A DNA stretch of 64,000 bases from Flavipsychrobacter sp964461535 (GCA_964461535.1 CAYWUY010000005.1:33128-97127), one strand, 5' to 3'; numbered from the stretch's first letter, positions 26,136-36,486 are shown. Made by a program: numbers and translations. The notes: generated by a model from the letters alone, not told the origin.

Positions 26136-28636
26136 ATGAATAACCTAAGGGTAGTTATATTGGTATTTTTGTTACTATTTTCCGGCAGGGCATTATCGCA
26201 AAATCTTTAGCTAACGGAGATTTTAATGCAACATCTACTGGTTGGACTACTGCTTGTACATCTATAGAGGCCTGGGCCTTCGAAACTACTTATGGTGGTA
26301 GCGTGGCTACAAATCACGTGGCAGAGGTAGACGATGAATCTTGTTTTTATCAAAATGTATGTGTTATGCCTAGTGCTAGCTATACATTCAGTATGAAGGC
26401 TTCCAGGAGAACATCCGGAGGTCCTAATCCTTGCACTACACATATCAATATTGTTGGTTTAAATGCTGCCGGAACTGCTATTGCCACTTATGTAGATATG
26501 GATTTTACCAGAACTAATACTGCGTTTAGCCTTACACCGGTTACCGGCATTCCTGTTATAAATGTACCACCAAGTTCAGGTGTAGTAAGATTGAAAATTA
26601 CATTAACAGATAATACGGCAGGTACATCTACACTTGGTATGATAGTAGATGACTTAAGTTTGGTAATGAACACACCACCTACAGTAGCCTCAACTATTAC
26701 AGGTACGTCTACTTGCCCTAATGTCAATCAAACATTATCTGTAAGTGGTATTTCGGGCACTGGTATTTCATATTACTGGAGTTTAGGTAGTGGTGCTGTT
26801 ACGCCTAACGGTATCACTGATACTACAAATTCTCCTACAGTATATTGGACTACACCCAGCCCTGTAGCAGTCAGCGTAATTATTAGTAATAGTGTGTGCT
26901 TTTATGATACTTTAGACTACACACTTACTGTATCATCTGGTTCTACAGTTATTACATACGATACTATTTGCAGCGGTACTTCGCGCATATTTGGTAATGA
27001 TACACTTATAGCTAGCGGTATTTACACCGATAGTATGGTAGCCGTTTCCGGTTGCGATTCTATTGTTTCTTTACATTTATATGTACGCCCCCCATTGCCT
27101 GCTCCGGTTATAAGTGGTTTACAAGTCTATTGTCAAGATGCCTTGCCTTCTTCATTCTTAGTGTCAGGTACAGGTATTCAATGGTATGCTACTCCTTCTT
27201 CGGCTCCTACTACTGTTTATCCTACAGTGCCTACGGCTGTTCCTGGTGTATACACGTATTATGCCTCTCAATCTTACATGCCAGGCTATAAATGCCCAAG
27301 TCCTTTAGATTCTATTACAGTAGTAGTACATCCAAGACCGGCAGTGCCTACTGTTACAAACCCTTCGTATTGTCAAGGCACTGGTGCATTACCATTGTCT
27401 GCAGTAGGCGATAGTGTTAGGTGGTATACTTCTATTTCAGGCGGTGTTGGTACATATGTAGCTCCTACGCCATCTACTGCCACACCAGGCACCACTACTT
27501 GGTATGTTACATTTACTGATAGCGGTTGCGAAAGCTACAGAGCGCCACAAGTAGTTACTATACTTAGCACCCCTAATTTTGTAATAAATTCCTCTGCATT
27601 AAAAATTTGTAGGTACGATACACTCAATTTATCTTACACTGCATCTGTAGGAGCTCCTACACAAACATGGTCTTTACCTGCCGGTTTTAATGTTATATCA
27701 GGTTCTGAAACTAGTACGGCAGTAAGTGTTACCTGTGATGCTGTTGCCGGTAACTATCCTATTTATTTAATGCTGAGTGGTCCCGGTGGTATTTGTAGCA
27801 CTACAGATACTATTGCAATTACCATAACTCCTGAACCTAGTGCTAATCTTTTACTGGCAGAGGGTGGTTGTTTGGGAGACACTGTACTAGTAGGTATAGC
27901 TGACCGTAGCGATAATGCTGCTGAATTTACCTGGAGTGTAGATGGTAATGCATGGCAAACCAATTCTGGTATGGAAATGGTAGCTAATAACTCTAATAGT
28001 AGTGGCCCTTATAAAGTACGTTGGCTAACTACTGGCTTGCATGTTATAAAGCTTATAAGTATATCTGCCGAAGGTTGTACTTCGCTGCCTGTATATGATA
28101 GTATAAAAATAAATGCACTACCTGTTTCAGACTTTACTTACGTGGATAATGGTATGTGTTTAGAAGATAGCTTGTTATTTAAAGCAGACACTAACAGATA
28201 TGATTACTTCTACAGGTGGAACCCAAGTCAGTATTTTACTGCTACAGATCAGCCTTATACCTACGGAACTGTAAGTGTGCCCAATGGTAAAGTTAGTCTA
28301 ACCGTTACAGATGCCTACGGTTGTAACAGCACTACTGTTCGCTCTATTCCGGTACAGTCTTGTTGCAAGGTTACAATGCCTACTGCGTTTACCCCTAATA
28401 GAGATAAAGTTAATGATGTGTTTAGGCCTGTATTTCAGGGGTATCATCGTTTTCATGTATTTAGGATTGTAAATAGATGGGGACAAACGGTATTTGAGTC
28501 TACCAACAATAACGTTAGCTGGGATGGTACCTTTGGTGGCGAACCACAAGATATGGGCGTTTACTTCTACTACCTTCAATACGACTGTGGAGGAGAAACT
28601 TTAGAGGAAACAGGCGATGTAACACTTATTAGGTAA
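26136..28636 (+). CDS. T9SS type B adhesin-like protein, frameshifted after the signal peptide
   Basis: An ATG at 26136 encodes a clean signal peptide (MNNLRVVILVFLLLFSGRA, then LSQNL) that hits TAG at 26208. The mature protein (LANGDFNATSTGWTT ...) runs in a different frame from 26207, and that frame has no ATG, GTG or TTG before 26303. One extra T in the CTTT at 26205-26208 would join them. The body has a carbohydrate-binding-like N-terminal domain, about two Ig-like repeats and a type B sorting domain (MPTAFTPNRDKVNDVF, VNRWGQTVFE). The C-terminal 260 residues closely match the preceding gene (shared NNSNSSGPYK, LTTGLH). Sequence error or a disabled gene. Confidence 0.82.
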
Positions 28637-28687
28637 AGTTGTAATTGGTCTGTCTTGGCTTCTACTACACAATAAATACCTTACTTT

Positions 28688-28695
28688 TACGTTTG
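28688..28695 (+). promoter_or_regulatory. -7 box of the PorG-like gene
   Basis: TACGTTTG, 14 bases before the ATG at 28710. Confidence 0.4.
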
Positions 28696-28709
28696 TAAGG
28701 TTTAGTCTC

Positions 28710-29570
28710 ATGTTGAAAAAAATAGGATATATACTATTATTATCTATTCTAGCTGCGAAAGCAGAAGCACAGTCGTATTATACATCTTCTGAGTATGGCG
28801 TTTGTGTGGGTGGTTCTCAGTATTTCGGAGACTTGAACGAGCGTTGGGGGTTCAAAACTATATCTCCTGCTTATGGTGCATATGTGCGTAAGCATCTAAA
28901 TTATTACATAGCATTAAAGGGCTGTATTAACTACACCAATGTAGGCTATGATGATAAGTATAATGATGCCCCTTATAGTAAACAGCGCAACCTTAACTTT
29001 AAGAGTAACATTTTTGAAGTAACGGCACAGGCAGAGTTTAATTTTTTTAAATTTATTACCGGGGACTATTCTCATCGTTTAACCCCTTATTTAACAGGTG
29101 GTTTGGGGGTATTCTATTATAACCCTTATACCGAATACAAAGGTGTGAAATACTACCTTAGAGAAATGGGTACTGAAGGGCAAAATGCGGGATATGATAA
29201 TAGAAAGTATAGCAACTTCAGCATGTGTGTGCCTATAGGTGGTGGTGTTAAATTTTGGCTTAGACCGGGAGTAAACCTATCTATTGAAATTGCTGATAGG
29301 TTAACATTTACCGATTATTTAGATGATGTAAGTACTACTTACGTAGGTGCTAGTAAGTTTCCTAAAATATCAGTAGCTAATCCTTCGCTTGCATTGCAAG
29401 ATAGAAGTGGAGAGTTAAATAGTGGTGATCAATTAGGAAGAGCAGGGAAGCAAAGAGGCAATCCCAGCTCTAAAGACCAATATTTAATGGCTATTTTCAG
29501 CCTTTCGTGGCATTTTACTACTTACAAGTGCCCAGCCTTTATGGACCATGATTTGATAAGAGTATATTAA
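28710..29570 (+). CDS. PorG-like outer-membrane beta-barrel (DUF6089 type)
   Basis: 286 residues: signal peptide (1-20), then YTSSEYGVCVGGSQYFGDLN and alternating aromatic strands (YGAYVRKHLNYYIALKGCI, YLTGGLGVFYYNPYTEYKG, VPIGGGVKFWLRPGVNLSIEI, FSLSWHF at the end). In T9SS, PorG is the barrel tied to the PorK/N ring, and DUF6089 contains PorG. The genomic position right after two type B cargos fits a T9SS role, but a cargo-specific barrel is equally possible. Paralogues are common in the phylum. Confidence 0.75.
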   Translation: MLKKIGYILLLSILAAKAEAQSYYTSSEYGVCVGGSQYFGDLNERWGFKTISPAYGAYVRKHLNYYIALKGCINYTNVGYDDKYNDAPYSKQRNLNFKSNIFEVTAQAEFNFFKFITGDYSHRLTPYLTGGLGVFYYNPYTEYKGVKYYLREMGTEGQNAGYDNRKYSNFSMCVPIGGGVKFWLRPGVNLSIEIADRLTFTDYLDDVSTTYVGASKFPKISVANPSLALQDRSGELNSGDQLGRAGKQRGNPSSKDQYLMAIFSLSWHFTTYKCPAFMDHDLIRVY

Positions 29571-29585
29571 TTCCTACTTTATTAC

Positions 29586-30353
29586 TTACTTTATCTTTTC
29601 CAATATGGCATCCCAAAGGGCTATTCTGCGTTGTAGTGCATCTTTTATAGCTATTGTTGCCTCACCCCATTTATGAGTGTCTGTTCCGCATAGTTCAGCC
29701 GTCATTTCATAGCCTAAATGAGAGTGGTGGTCGCCATCTACCTCTATATGTCTTTCCAGATAGTATTTCATAATACTTAGTCCGTTGCCTGATTGTTTAT
29801 TCAGTTCATTTACAAAGCTGATAAACATTCCCGGTATTAAGTCTTCTCTGCCAAAGGTAAATACTGCTGCTTGCAGATATACTTTACCACTATTAATGAT
29901 ATTGAATGTTTGCTCTACAAAAGCCGCCGAAGCTTTAGGTACCCCCGGTAATTGTAAGCTATCGTGCACCTTAGCCCCGTTATTTATGTTTTGTATAAAT
30001 AGGTTAATAGGCTGAGTACTTGCCCCTGCTTGCTGCATGGCTTGCAAATACAGTTCGAAGTGGCTAATTCTATTACCATGCTCATCTATATCGCTTTCCT
30101 CTCCCAGTACTATTTCATTTATCAGATAGCGAGTAAGTGGGTTGCCTTTAGGTACCCAAGGAATATCTACGCACGTAAGGTTGCGTTGCAGGCTTTTCAA
30201 TAAAGACATAAAGTCCCATACTGCAAATACGTGGTGCTCCATAAAAACATGCAGCTTTTCAAGATTATTAATATGTTGATATACAGGGTGATTTATTAGC
30301 TGCTCTCTTAAAGGTGCTATATCTTTTTTTAGTTGCTCCAAATACACGTTCAT
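29586..30353 (-). CDS. DUF3050 (heme-oxygenase-like fold) protein
   Basis: 255 residues from the ATG at 30353 (MNVYLEQLKKDIAPLREQL); an ATG three codons upstream is also possible. The segment HPVYQHINNLEKLHVFMEHH VFAVWDFM and the later YYLERHIEVDGDHHSHLG are DUF3050 hallmarks. The family is helical with His/Glu residues consistent with a heme-oxygenase-like di-iron site, which is inference from the fold. Biological role unknown. 62 bases separate it from the murI stop upstream, on the same strand. Confidence 0.85.
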   Translation of the reverse strand: MNVYLEQLKKDIAPLREQLINHPVYQHINNLEKLHVFMEHHVFAVWDFMSLLKSLQRNLTCVDIPWVPKGNPLTRYLINEIVLGEESDIDEHGNRISHFELYLQAMQQAGASTQPINLFIQNINNGAKVHDSLQLPGVPKASAAFVEQTFNIINSGKVYLQAAVFTFGREDLIPGMFISFVNELNKQSGNGLSIMKYYLERHIEVDGDHHSHLGYEMTAELCGTDTHKWGEATIAIKDALQRRIALWDAILEKIK

Positions 30354-30415
30354 AATCAGCAAAATTAGCAGTTCGGTATATTGTTAGCGTATAATTTCTG
30401 TTAATACAGATGTTC

Positions 30416-31240
30416 TTAAAAATGAACATAATTGGAATGAACCGATCGGCCAAAGAAATGAGCGGCATGCTGGTCAAAGTCATTGGTGTCATCAGTAGTA
30501 AAAAAGCTAATATTTCCACCTTTACTAATCCGCTCTTCCATTATTTTATGGCGCTCAAGATAGTTTGCCAGACTGTTAGCTACTATATCTCCTTGAGCTA
30601 TTACTTGTATATGTTGGGGTAAATACTTCTTAATTTTATCTAATAATAGCGGATAGTGGGTACATGCCAGTAGTATAGTATCTATGTTTTCGTCCTTTTG
30701 CAATAGTAGGTCTAAATATTGCTGAACAAAATAATCAGTTCCCGGCGAGTTATATTCTCCATATTCTATAAGTGGCACCCATATAGGACATGCTTGGGAG
30801 TTTACTTTTATATCTGGGAAAAATTTATGTATTTCTATGTCGTAAGAGCCCGATGTTATAGTACCTTTTGTTCCCAGTATACCTACCGATTTACTTTTAG
30901 TGAAGTTGCCTACCACTTCTGCCGATGGTCTAATAACACCCAGCACCCTATTGTCGGGGGCTATCTTGGGTAAGTCTTGTTGCTGTATGGTGCGCAGAGC
31001 CTTTGCAGAAGCAGTATTGCATGCTAAGATGACTAATGGACAACCTTTATTAAAAAACCATTGCACACACTCTAAAGTGTATTCATAAACGGTTTCAAAA
31101 GAACGATTACCGTATGGTGCACGTCCGTTATCTCCTAGATATATATAGTCATATTGAGGTAGCTGTTCAGCTATCGATTTAAACACCGTTAAGCCACCAT
31201 AACCTGAATCGAATATACCAATGGGATGAGATAGAGACAT
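30416..31240 (-). CDS. murI: Glutamate racemase
   Basis: 274 residues with the catalytic Cys pair: C74 in ILACNTASA and C193 in LLACTHYPLL. The start GIFDSGYGGLTVF (8-20) holds the conserved Asp/Ser. It makes D-glutamate for peptidoglycan. Length is standard. Confidence 0.97.
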   Translation of the reverse strand: MSLSHPIGIFDSGYGGLTVFKSIAEQLPQYDYIYLGDNGRAPYGNRSFETVYEYTLECVQWFFNKGCPLVILACNTASAKALRTIQQQDLPKIAPDNRVLGVIRPSAEVVGNFTKSKSVGILGTKGTITSGSYDIEIHKFFPDIKVNSQACPIWVPLIEYGEYNSPGTDYFVQQYLDLLLQKDENIDTILLACTHYPLLLDKIKKYLPQHIQVIAQGDIVANSLANYLERHKIMEERISKGGNISFFTTDDTNDFDQHAAHFFGRSVHSNYVHF

Positions 31241-31361
31241 GATATCAAAGATAATCTACTTACTGAATTTATACGTGCGTTATATTTTTGTAATACATGA
31301 GGTAGTTAGGCTAGAGGTAAACTGTAGGCAATATAAACACGCTGGCAGCGTTTATTTTATA

Positions 31362-31369
31362 TAATTTTG
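31362..31369 (+). promoter_or_regulatory. -7 box of porZ-recO
   Basis: TAATTTTG, a TAnnTTTG match, 16 bases before the porZ ATG. Confidence 0.4.
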
Positions 31370-31385
31370 ACGCATTACGTGTTTT

Positions 31386-33536
31386 ATGAGACTATTTAAA
31401 GGCTTTTGGGCTTTACTTATACTGGTTGTTTTTAGTGTCACTGTTAGGGCTGAGGTTACTCCTATAGGCTATTGGCAATCTTACTTACCATATAAAAATG
31501 CTATAGGCATTGCTACTGACGGTGCCAAAGTGTTTACGGCTACCAAGCTGGCTTTTTATGTTTTTAATACTGCTGATAATAGCTTTACTACATATAGTAA
31601 GGTAGATGGCATGAGTGATATAGGCATGCAAGCCATAGCTTACGATCCGGTTTCTAAGTCAGTTATTTTGGTATATACCAATGGAAATATCGACATCTAT
31701 AAAGATGAAATATTTTACAACGTACCCGATTTAAAATTAAAGACGGTAGCAGGTGACAAAACCGTTTATAAAATATTCGTAGATAAAGGGAAAGCATATC
31801 TTTCTACCAGCCTAGGTATAGTTGTGGTAGATATGGCTGACAAATCCATAGAGGACACGTATCAGTTTTATATCAACAATTCATTATCGCCTGTAACTAA
31901 TTTTATTGAATACAAAAACAAGTACTATGCTACCGTAAACAATGATCTATACAGCATAGATGCTTACAGACCCGACATACAAAACTTTCAGTCTTGGACT
32001 AAGAAAGATACGCTACATAACTTTGTAGACTTAGCCACTATTGGTAGCAAACTTGTGTTAGCAGCAGATACCTCTCTTTATGTATGGCAAGGCGATACTG
32101 CTTATCAATTTTATGCCGGTAAGAAACTAAGTGTAAAACTAAATGAAGGCAATGATACCCTTATGCTTATAGATTATGCAGCGGGAACAGCCAACTGGAT
32201 AAAGTACTTTGATACCAATCTTAATCTGGTAGATACATTTAGAGTGTTCGATACNNNNNNNNNNNNNNNNNNNNNNNNNNNNNNNNNNNNNNNNNNNNNN
32301 NNNNNNNNNNNNNNNNNNNNNNNNNNNNNNNNNNNNNNNNNNNNNNNNNNNNNNTTGTATAATTATGATACTAAGCCACAGTTCTTCGATTCCATGCGCG
32401 ATATAGTTAGTGTGGTAAAAGATGAGGCTGATGGCACATTATATGCAGCATCGTTTACCGGAGGCTTGGTAGAACTAAAGCAGGATGGTACGTTAACAGG
32501 CTACAGAAAGGGCAGCGCGTTAGATACAAGTATTGCCAATGGTGCAGGTTATTATCAAGCAGCAGCAGTAGCATTAGATGCCGATAAGAATTTATGGATA
32601 ACCCAATATGCAAGCTATCATCAGTTACTAGTTAGAGAAAAAGCTACAGGAAATTGGTACAAGTATGCACTAGCATTAGGGGGTAGCAATCCCTATGCCG
32701 GGGGGCAAATGGCTATAGATGATGCAGGTAACATATGGTATGTTAGCTATTATAATGGTGGTGTAGTTAGTTATCATACTAACGGTTCGCTAGGTAATAC
32801 CTCAGATGATACCTATACACAATATACAAAGGGTGCAGGTGCTGGTAATCTACCAAGTCAAAGTGTATACTGTATAGCTAAAGACAAGAACGATAATATA
32901 TGGGTAGGTACTAACGACGGTATAGGTATTATGTACAATGCATCTTCTTGTTATGAAAAGTGCGACTTTGATATCCCTGTCGTAAAGTATGATAGCTTCA
33001 GTGGTTATTTCTTTGCCGGTGAAGTAGTGCGCACTATAGCAGTAGATGGAGGGAATAGAAAATGGGTGGGTACCGATAATGGTGTATGGTTACTATCGCC
33101 AGATGCTGGTAATAGTAAGATTATTAACAGATTTACAACTGACAATAGTCCGCTGCCATCTAACCATATTGAGAAAATAAGCATAGACCCGGTTACCGGA
33201 GATGTATATATAGGCACTGAGCTTGGCTTGGTATCTTATAGAGGAACTGCCACAGAGGGTGGTGCAACACATAGTAATGTTACCGTATTTCCTAACCCAA
33301 TAAGTGCAGGATATAAGGGCGAGATAGCAATAAAAGGTTTAGTGGCCAATGCCGATGTGAGAATTACTGATGTAACAGGACAGTTGGTATACAAAACTAC
33401 CGCTTATGGTGGTCAGGCTGTTTGGAATGGTTATGACTATAAAGGACATAGACCACAGTCGGGGGTATATCTTATCTTTTCTACCAATGCCGATGGTGGA
33501 CAAACCTATGTAGGTAAAATGGTGTTTATACAATAG
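31386..33536 (+). CDS. porZ: T9SS cell-surface component PorZ (contains an assembly gap)
   Basis: About 716 residues if the 100-N gap has the right length. The signal peptide (1-22) is followed by VTPIGYWQSYLPYKNAIGIA and two-component-regulator-type propeller blades (NIWVGTNDGIGIM, RKWVGTDNGVWLL, DVYIGTELGLVSY), ending in a type A sorting domain (VTVFPNPISAGYKGEIAI, SGVYLIF). PorZ is a surface attachment-complex component that binds A-LPS and is itself a T9SS substrate. The frame is kept across the N run, which fits an intact gene but could be chance. recO starts four bases after the stop. Confidence 0.92.
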   Translation: MRLFKGFWALLILVVFSVTVRAEVTPIGYWQSYLPYKNAIGIATDGAKVFTATKLAFYVFNTADNSFTTYSKVDGMSDIGMQAIAYDPVSKSVILVYTNGNIDIYKDEIFYNVPDLKLKTVAGDKTVYKIFVDKGKAYLSTSLGIVVVDMADKSIEDTYQFYINNSLSPVTNFIEYKNKYYATVNNDLYSIDAYRPDIQNFQSWTKKDTLHNFVDLATIGSKLVLAADTSLYVWQGDTAYQFYAGKKLSVKLNEGNDTLMLIDYAAGTANWIKYFDTNLNLVDTFRVFDXXXXXXXXXXXXXXXXXXXXXXXXXXXXXXXXXXLYNYDTKPQFFDSMRDIVSVVKDEADGTLYAASFTGGLVELKQDGTLTGYRKGSALDTSIANGAGYYQAAAVALDADKNLWITQYASYHQLLVREKATGNWYKYALALGGSNPYAGGQMAIDDAGNIWYVSYYNGGVVSYHTNGSLGNTSDDTYTQYTKGAGAGNLPSQSVYCIAKDKNDNIWVGTNDGIGIMYNASSCYEKCDFDIPVVKYDSFSGYFFAGEVVRTIAVDGGNRKWVGTDNGVWLLSPDAGNSKIINRFTTDNSPLPSNHIEKISIDPVTGDVYIGTELGLVSYRGTATEGGATHSNVTVFPNPISAGYKGEIAIKGLVANADVRITDVTGQLVYKTTAYGGQAVWNGYDYKGHRPQSGVYLIFSTNADGGQTYVGKMVFIQ
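32255..32354. other. Assembly gap (100 N) inside porZ
   Basis: Exactly 100 N, a placeholder length. The flanks do not share a visible overlap, so real sequence of unknown length is missing between residues near 290 and the next blade. Confidence 0.95.
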
Positions 33537-33540
33537 TGCT

Positions 33541-34275
33541 ATGCTACATAACACCAGAGGTATTATTCTGCGTTCTGTAAAGTATGGCGAAACAAGCTTG
33601 GTAACTACAGTTTTTACAGAAACTTATGGTATACAGGCTTATATGGTGCAGGGTGTACGCAGTGCTAAGCAGTCAAAAAATAGAGCAGGTCTGTTGCAGC
33701 CAGCTATGTTAGCTGATATTATTGCAGATCATCAGCCGCAAAAGAACCTACAGCGTCTTAGAGAGTTTCCACCAGCATACATTTATAAAACAGTTCAGGA
33801 AAATATTATCAAGAATAGTATTGCGGTATTTTGTAGCGAAATCTTACTAAGATTATTGCCAGAGCAAGCACCTCAGCCTGAACTATTTAATGAAGCCTTC
33901 GATTTTTTTATTCAGTTAGATAATACTCCTGTATCTAATGTGGCCAATTATCCCTTGTATTTTGTTGTATTATGCAGTAGGTATTTAGGTTATGATATAG
34001 GGGGTGCCTTTTCTGAAGATACTCCATATGTTGATATTCATAGTGGTGGCTTTACCGCATTTCCTCCCTCTCGTCCTCCTTATTTGTCTATACATGAGGC
34101 AAGAGCTTTAGGAGATATTATTCAGGCAACAGACTACAACACACTAGCCAACATAAGTATGTCGGCTAGTGATAGATTGCACATCACAGAATGGTATATA
34201 GCATTCTTACAACAGCATACTCAGCACATGGGAGCTATAAAATCTCTGTCTGTATTGCATGCCGTTTTGCATTAG
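33541..34275 (+). CDS. recO: DNA repair protein RecO
   Basis: 244 residues. The OB-fold start (NTRGIILRSVKYGETSLVTTVFTETYG) is followed by GVRSAKQSKNRAGLLQP and the helical C-terminal half. RecO loads RecA with RecF/RecR in gap repair. No zinc-type Cys cluster is evident. It sits directly behind porZ in a likely operon, although functions are unrelated. Its TAG abuts the TAG of the convergent NADH dehydrogenase gene (TAGCTA at 34273-34278). Confidence 0.93.
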   Translation: MLHNTRGIILRSVKYGETSLVTTVFTETYGIQAYMVQGVRSAKQSKNRAGLLQPAMLADIIADHQPQKNLQRLREFPPAYIYKTVQENIIKNSIAVFCSEILLRLLPEQAPQPELFNEAFDFFIQLDNTPVSNVANYPLYFVVLCSRYLGYDIGGAFSEDTPYVDIHSGGFTAFPPSRPPYLSIHEARALGDIIQATDYNTLANISMSASDRLHITEWYIAFLQQHTQHMGAIKSLSVLHAVLH

Positions 34276-35562
34276 CTAAACCATTAGTTCTTTCTTGTCA
34301 GTATTAGTTAGTTCTACCTGTTTATGGGTAGGTAGTAATATCAGTCGTAAGGTAGTATCATTGGTCATATAACTAATGGCCCAATTGATAAAAATGAATA
34401 GCTTATTTTTTACGCTTAATATTAGCATCAGGTGTAAGAACATCCAGGTAAACCATGCGAACACACCTTTAAATTTTATAAAAGGTAAGTCTACAACTGC
34501 TTTGCGCTTTCCCACTGTTGCCATAGAGCCCGGGTCTTTATATTCAAATGCTGTAAGATTTACTCCTTTAGACATTCTTTTAAAATTCTCAGCAAGATTT
34601 TTAGCTTGATTAATGGCTACATTGGCCACCTGTGGGTGTCCTTTTGGGTACTTTTCAGTTTCCATGTAAGCAATGTCGCCTATAGCATACACACTGTCTA
34701 GTGTTTCTACCTCATTGTATCTGTTAGTTTTTATTCTATTGCCTCTTACCACAGTATGCTGAGGAATGCCTTCTGGAACATTACCTTTTACCCCTGCGCC
34801 CCATATTAAAGTTCTTGAAGGTATTGTTCTGCCGTCGTTTATTATTACCGTATGTCCGTCATAGTCTGCAACAGCGGTATTGGTATATACCTCCACTCCT
34901 AGCTCCCTTAAATATTGTTGAGATGCTTGTTGGGCCTCTTTACTCATGTTTTGTAATGTATTGCCAGAAGCTTCTATCAGATATATCTTAAGTTGTTCAA
35001 AATTCATATCCGGATAATCTTTAGGCAAGATATTTTTCTTCATTTCAGCCAATGCTCCGGCCAACTCTACTCCCGTTGGTCCTCCGCCCACTATTACTAT
35101 ATTCATTATCTCTTCAAGCTCTCTGCCGCTTGCGCTAAGCGCATCTTCAAAATTTAGTAATATTCTATTTCTAAGTGCAATGGCCTCGTTGGTAGACTTC
35201 ATAGGGAATGCGTGCTTAGCAATGTTTTCATTCCCAAAGTAGTTAGATGTGCATCCGGTAGCTATTATTAGTTTATCGTAGCTAAAGCTACCCTCTGTGG
35301 TATATACGATTTTAATTACAGTATCTACATATAGCACTTTGGCTACTCTTACTTTTACATTGCTTTTTCTTTGAAATATTTTTCTCAGGGGAAATGATAT
35401 GGCGCTCGGTTCTAAACGTGCAGTAGCTACCTGATAAAATAGAGGCTGAAATTGATGAAAGTTATATTGGTCTATAATTGTGACCTCAAAGGGTTGTTTT
35501 AAATGACGTGCTATTTGTAGCCCCGCAAACCCCGCACCTAGGATGACAATTTTGTTTCCCAT
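34276..35562 (-). CDS. ndh: Type II NADH dehydrogenase-like FAD/NAD(P)-dependent oxidoreductase
   Basis: 428 residues. Two dinucleotide-binding motifs: GAGFAGLQIARHL (about 8-20) for FAD and VIVGGGPTGVELAGALAEM (about 155-173) for NADH. The C terminus is amphipathic/hydrophobic (GVFAWFTWMFLHLMLILSV) as in membrane-bound NDH-2. It would transfer electrons from NADH to quinone without pumping protons. Monocistronic. Confidence 0.92.
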   Translation of the reverse strand: MGNKIVILGAGFAGLQIARHLKQPFEVTIIDQYNFHQFQPLFYQVATARLEPSAISFPLRKIFQRKSNVKVRVAKVLYVDTVIKIVYTTEGSFSYDKLIIATGCTSNYFGNENIAKHAFPMKSTNEAIALRNRILLNFEDALSASGRELEEIMNIVIVGGGPTGVELAGALAEMKKNILPKDYPDMNFEQLKIYLIEASGNTLQNMSKEAQQASQQYLRELGVEVYTNTAVADYDGHTVIINDGRTIPSRTLIWGAGVKGNVPEGIPQHTVVRGNRIKTNRYNEVETLDSVYAIGDIAYMETEKYPKGHPQVANVAINQAKNLAENFKRMSKGVNLTAFEYKDPGSMATVGKRKAVVDLPFIKFKGVFAWFTWMFLHLMLILSVKNKLFIFINWAISYMTNDTTLRLILLPTHKQVELTNTDKKELMV

Positions 35563-35667
35563 GGCGTTTTTATTTTAGTTACGCAAAATTAGTTAATACA
35601 CTAGTCTGCATTGCTAAAAAAAATAATTTAGCATTTTCTTATCTTGCAGCCTGTTACCCAATTTTCT

Positions 35668-36360
35668 ATGTTACTAAAACTATCAAAAGGACTACAGCAT
35701 TTATTTTATCCTCAATTGTGTGAAGGATGTAAAGTACAGTTATTAGAAAACGAAAAAGTTTTATGCTTAAACTGTCAAGCGAGCTTTCCATTAATAGGAA
35801 ATCATAATTATGAAAGAAATCCAACATCTTTAAGACTGGCAGGAAGAATCCCATATATAAGAGCCACTTCCTTAGCAGAGTTTACAAACGAAGGTGTATT
35901 GCAACATCTGCTTCATGAAATGAAGTATAATAACAAAAAGCATATTGGCAAGTATTTAGGTGGCTTATTGGGTGCCGAATTACTAAAAAGCAACTGGAAT
36001 GATTTAGATTATATAGTACCGGTTCCCCTGCACCCTAAAAAAGAAGCACTTAGAGGTTACAATCAGTCTTTACAAATAGCAAATGGTATTGGAAAAATAT
36101 TGGGTGTAAAAGTAAAAGACGACCTATTAATAAGAACTAGACATACTGAAAGTCAGACTAATAAGACTAGGACAGAGCGTGTAGATAATATGAAAAACGC
36201 CTTCAGGCTAAATAATAAGATTGATATAAAAAATAAACATATTTTAATAGTTGATGATGTTTTAACTACAGGTTCTACAATAGAAGCCTGCTCAGAAGCC
36301 ATAAAACAAGAAATATCTGCAAAAATTAGTATTGCTACCATTGGTATTGCCCAAGCTTAA
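35668..36360 (+). CDS. comF: ComF-family phosphoribosyltransferase-like protein
   Basis: 230 residues from the ATG at 35668; the earlier TTG frame at 35644 is less likely. An N-terminal zinc-finger-like Cys set (CEGCKVQLLENEKVLCLNC) is followed by IVPVPLHPKKEALRGYNQS and the PRPP motif HILIVDDVLTTGSTIEAC. ComF proteins act in DNA uptake in transformable bacteria and are otherwise of uncertain role. The competence genes themselves are not in the window. Confidence 0.93.
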   Translation: MLLKLSKGLQHLFYPQLCEGCKVQLLENEKVLCLNCQASFPLIGNHNYERNPTSLRLAGRIPYIRATSLAEFTNEGVLQHLLHEMKYNNKKHIGKYLGGLLGAELLKSNWNDLDYIVPVPLHPKKEALRGYNQSLQIANGIGKILGVKVKDDLLIRTRHTESQTNKTRTERVDNMKNAFRLNNKIDIKNKHILIVDDVLTTGSTIEACSEAIKQEISAKISIATIGIAQA

Positions 36361-36486
36361 ACCATATATTTGCACAGAAATTAGTGTGGGGTATTGGATT
36401 TCATCGAATTTCTACATACCTTACACGGTTAGTTATATGTAGTAACTACCTTCAAAACAAAGTATATTATTTAACAAACCTGGTTT

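Noticed and set aside
26200..26212. Programmed -1 frameshifting as an explanation for the adhesin frame break
   Set aside because: The sequence before the TAG (AAAATCTTTAG) does not form a standard X-XXY-YYZ slippery site and no clear downstream pseudoknot is seen; a single missing T is simpler.
23800..28000. Several 60-90-residue open frames on both strands inside the adhesin genes
   Set aside because: They are alternative frames of repeat-rich, Thr/Pro-rich coding sequence and show no starts, domains or spacing of their own.
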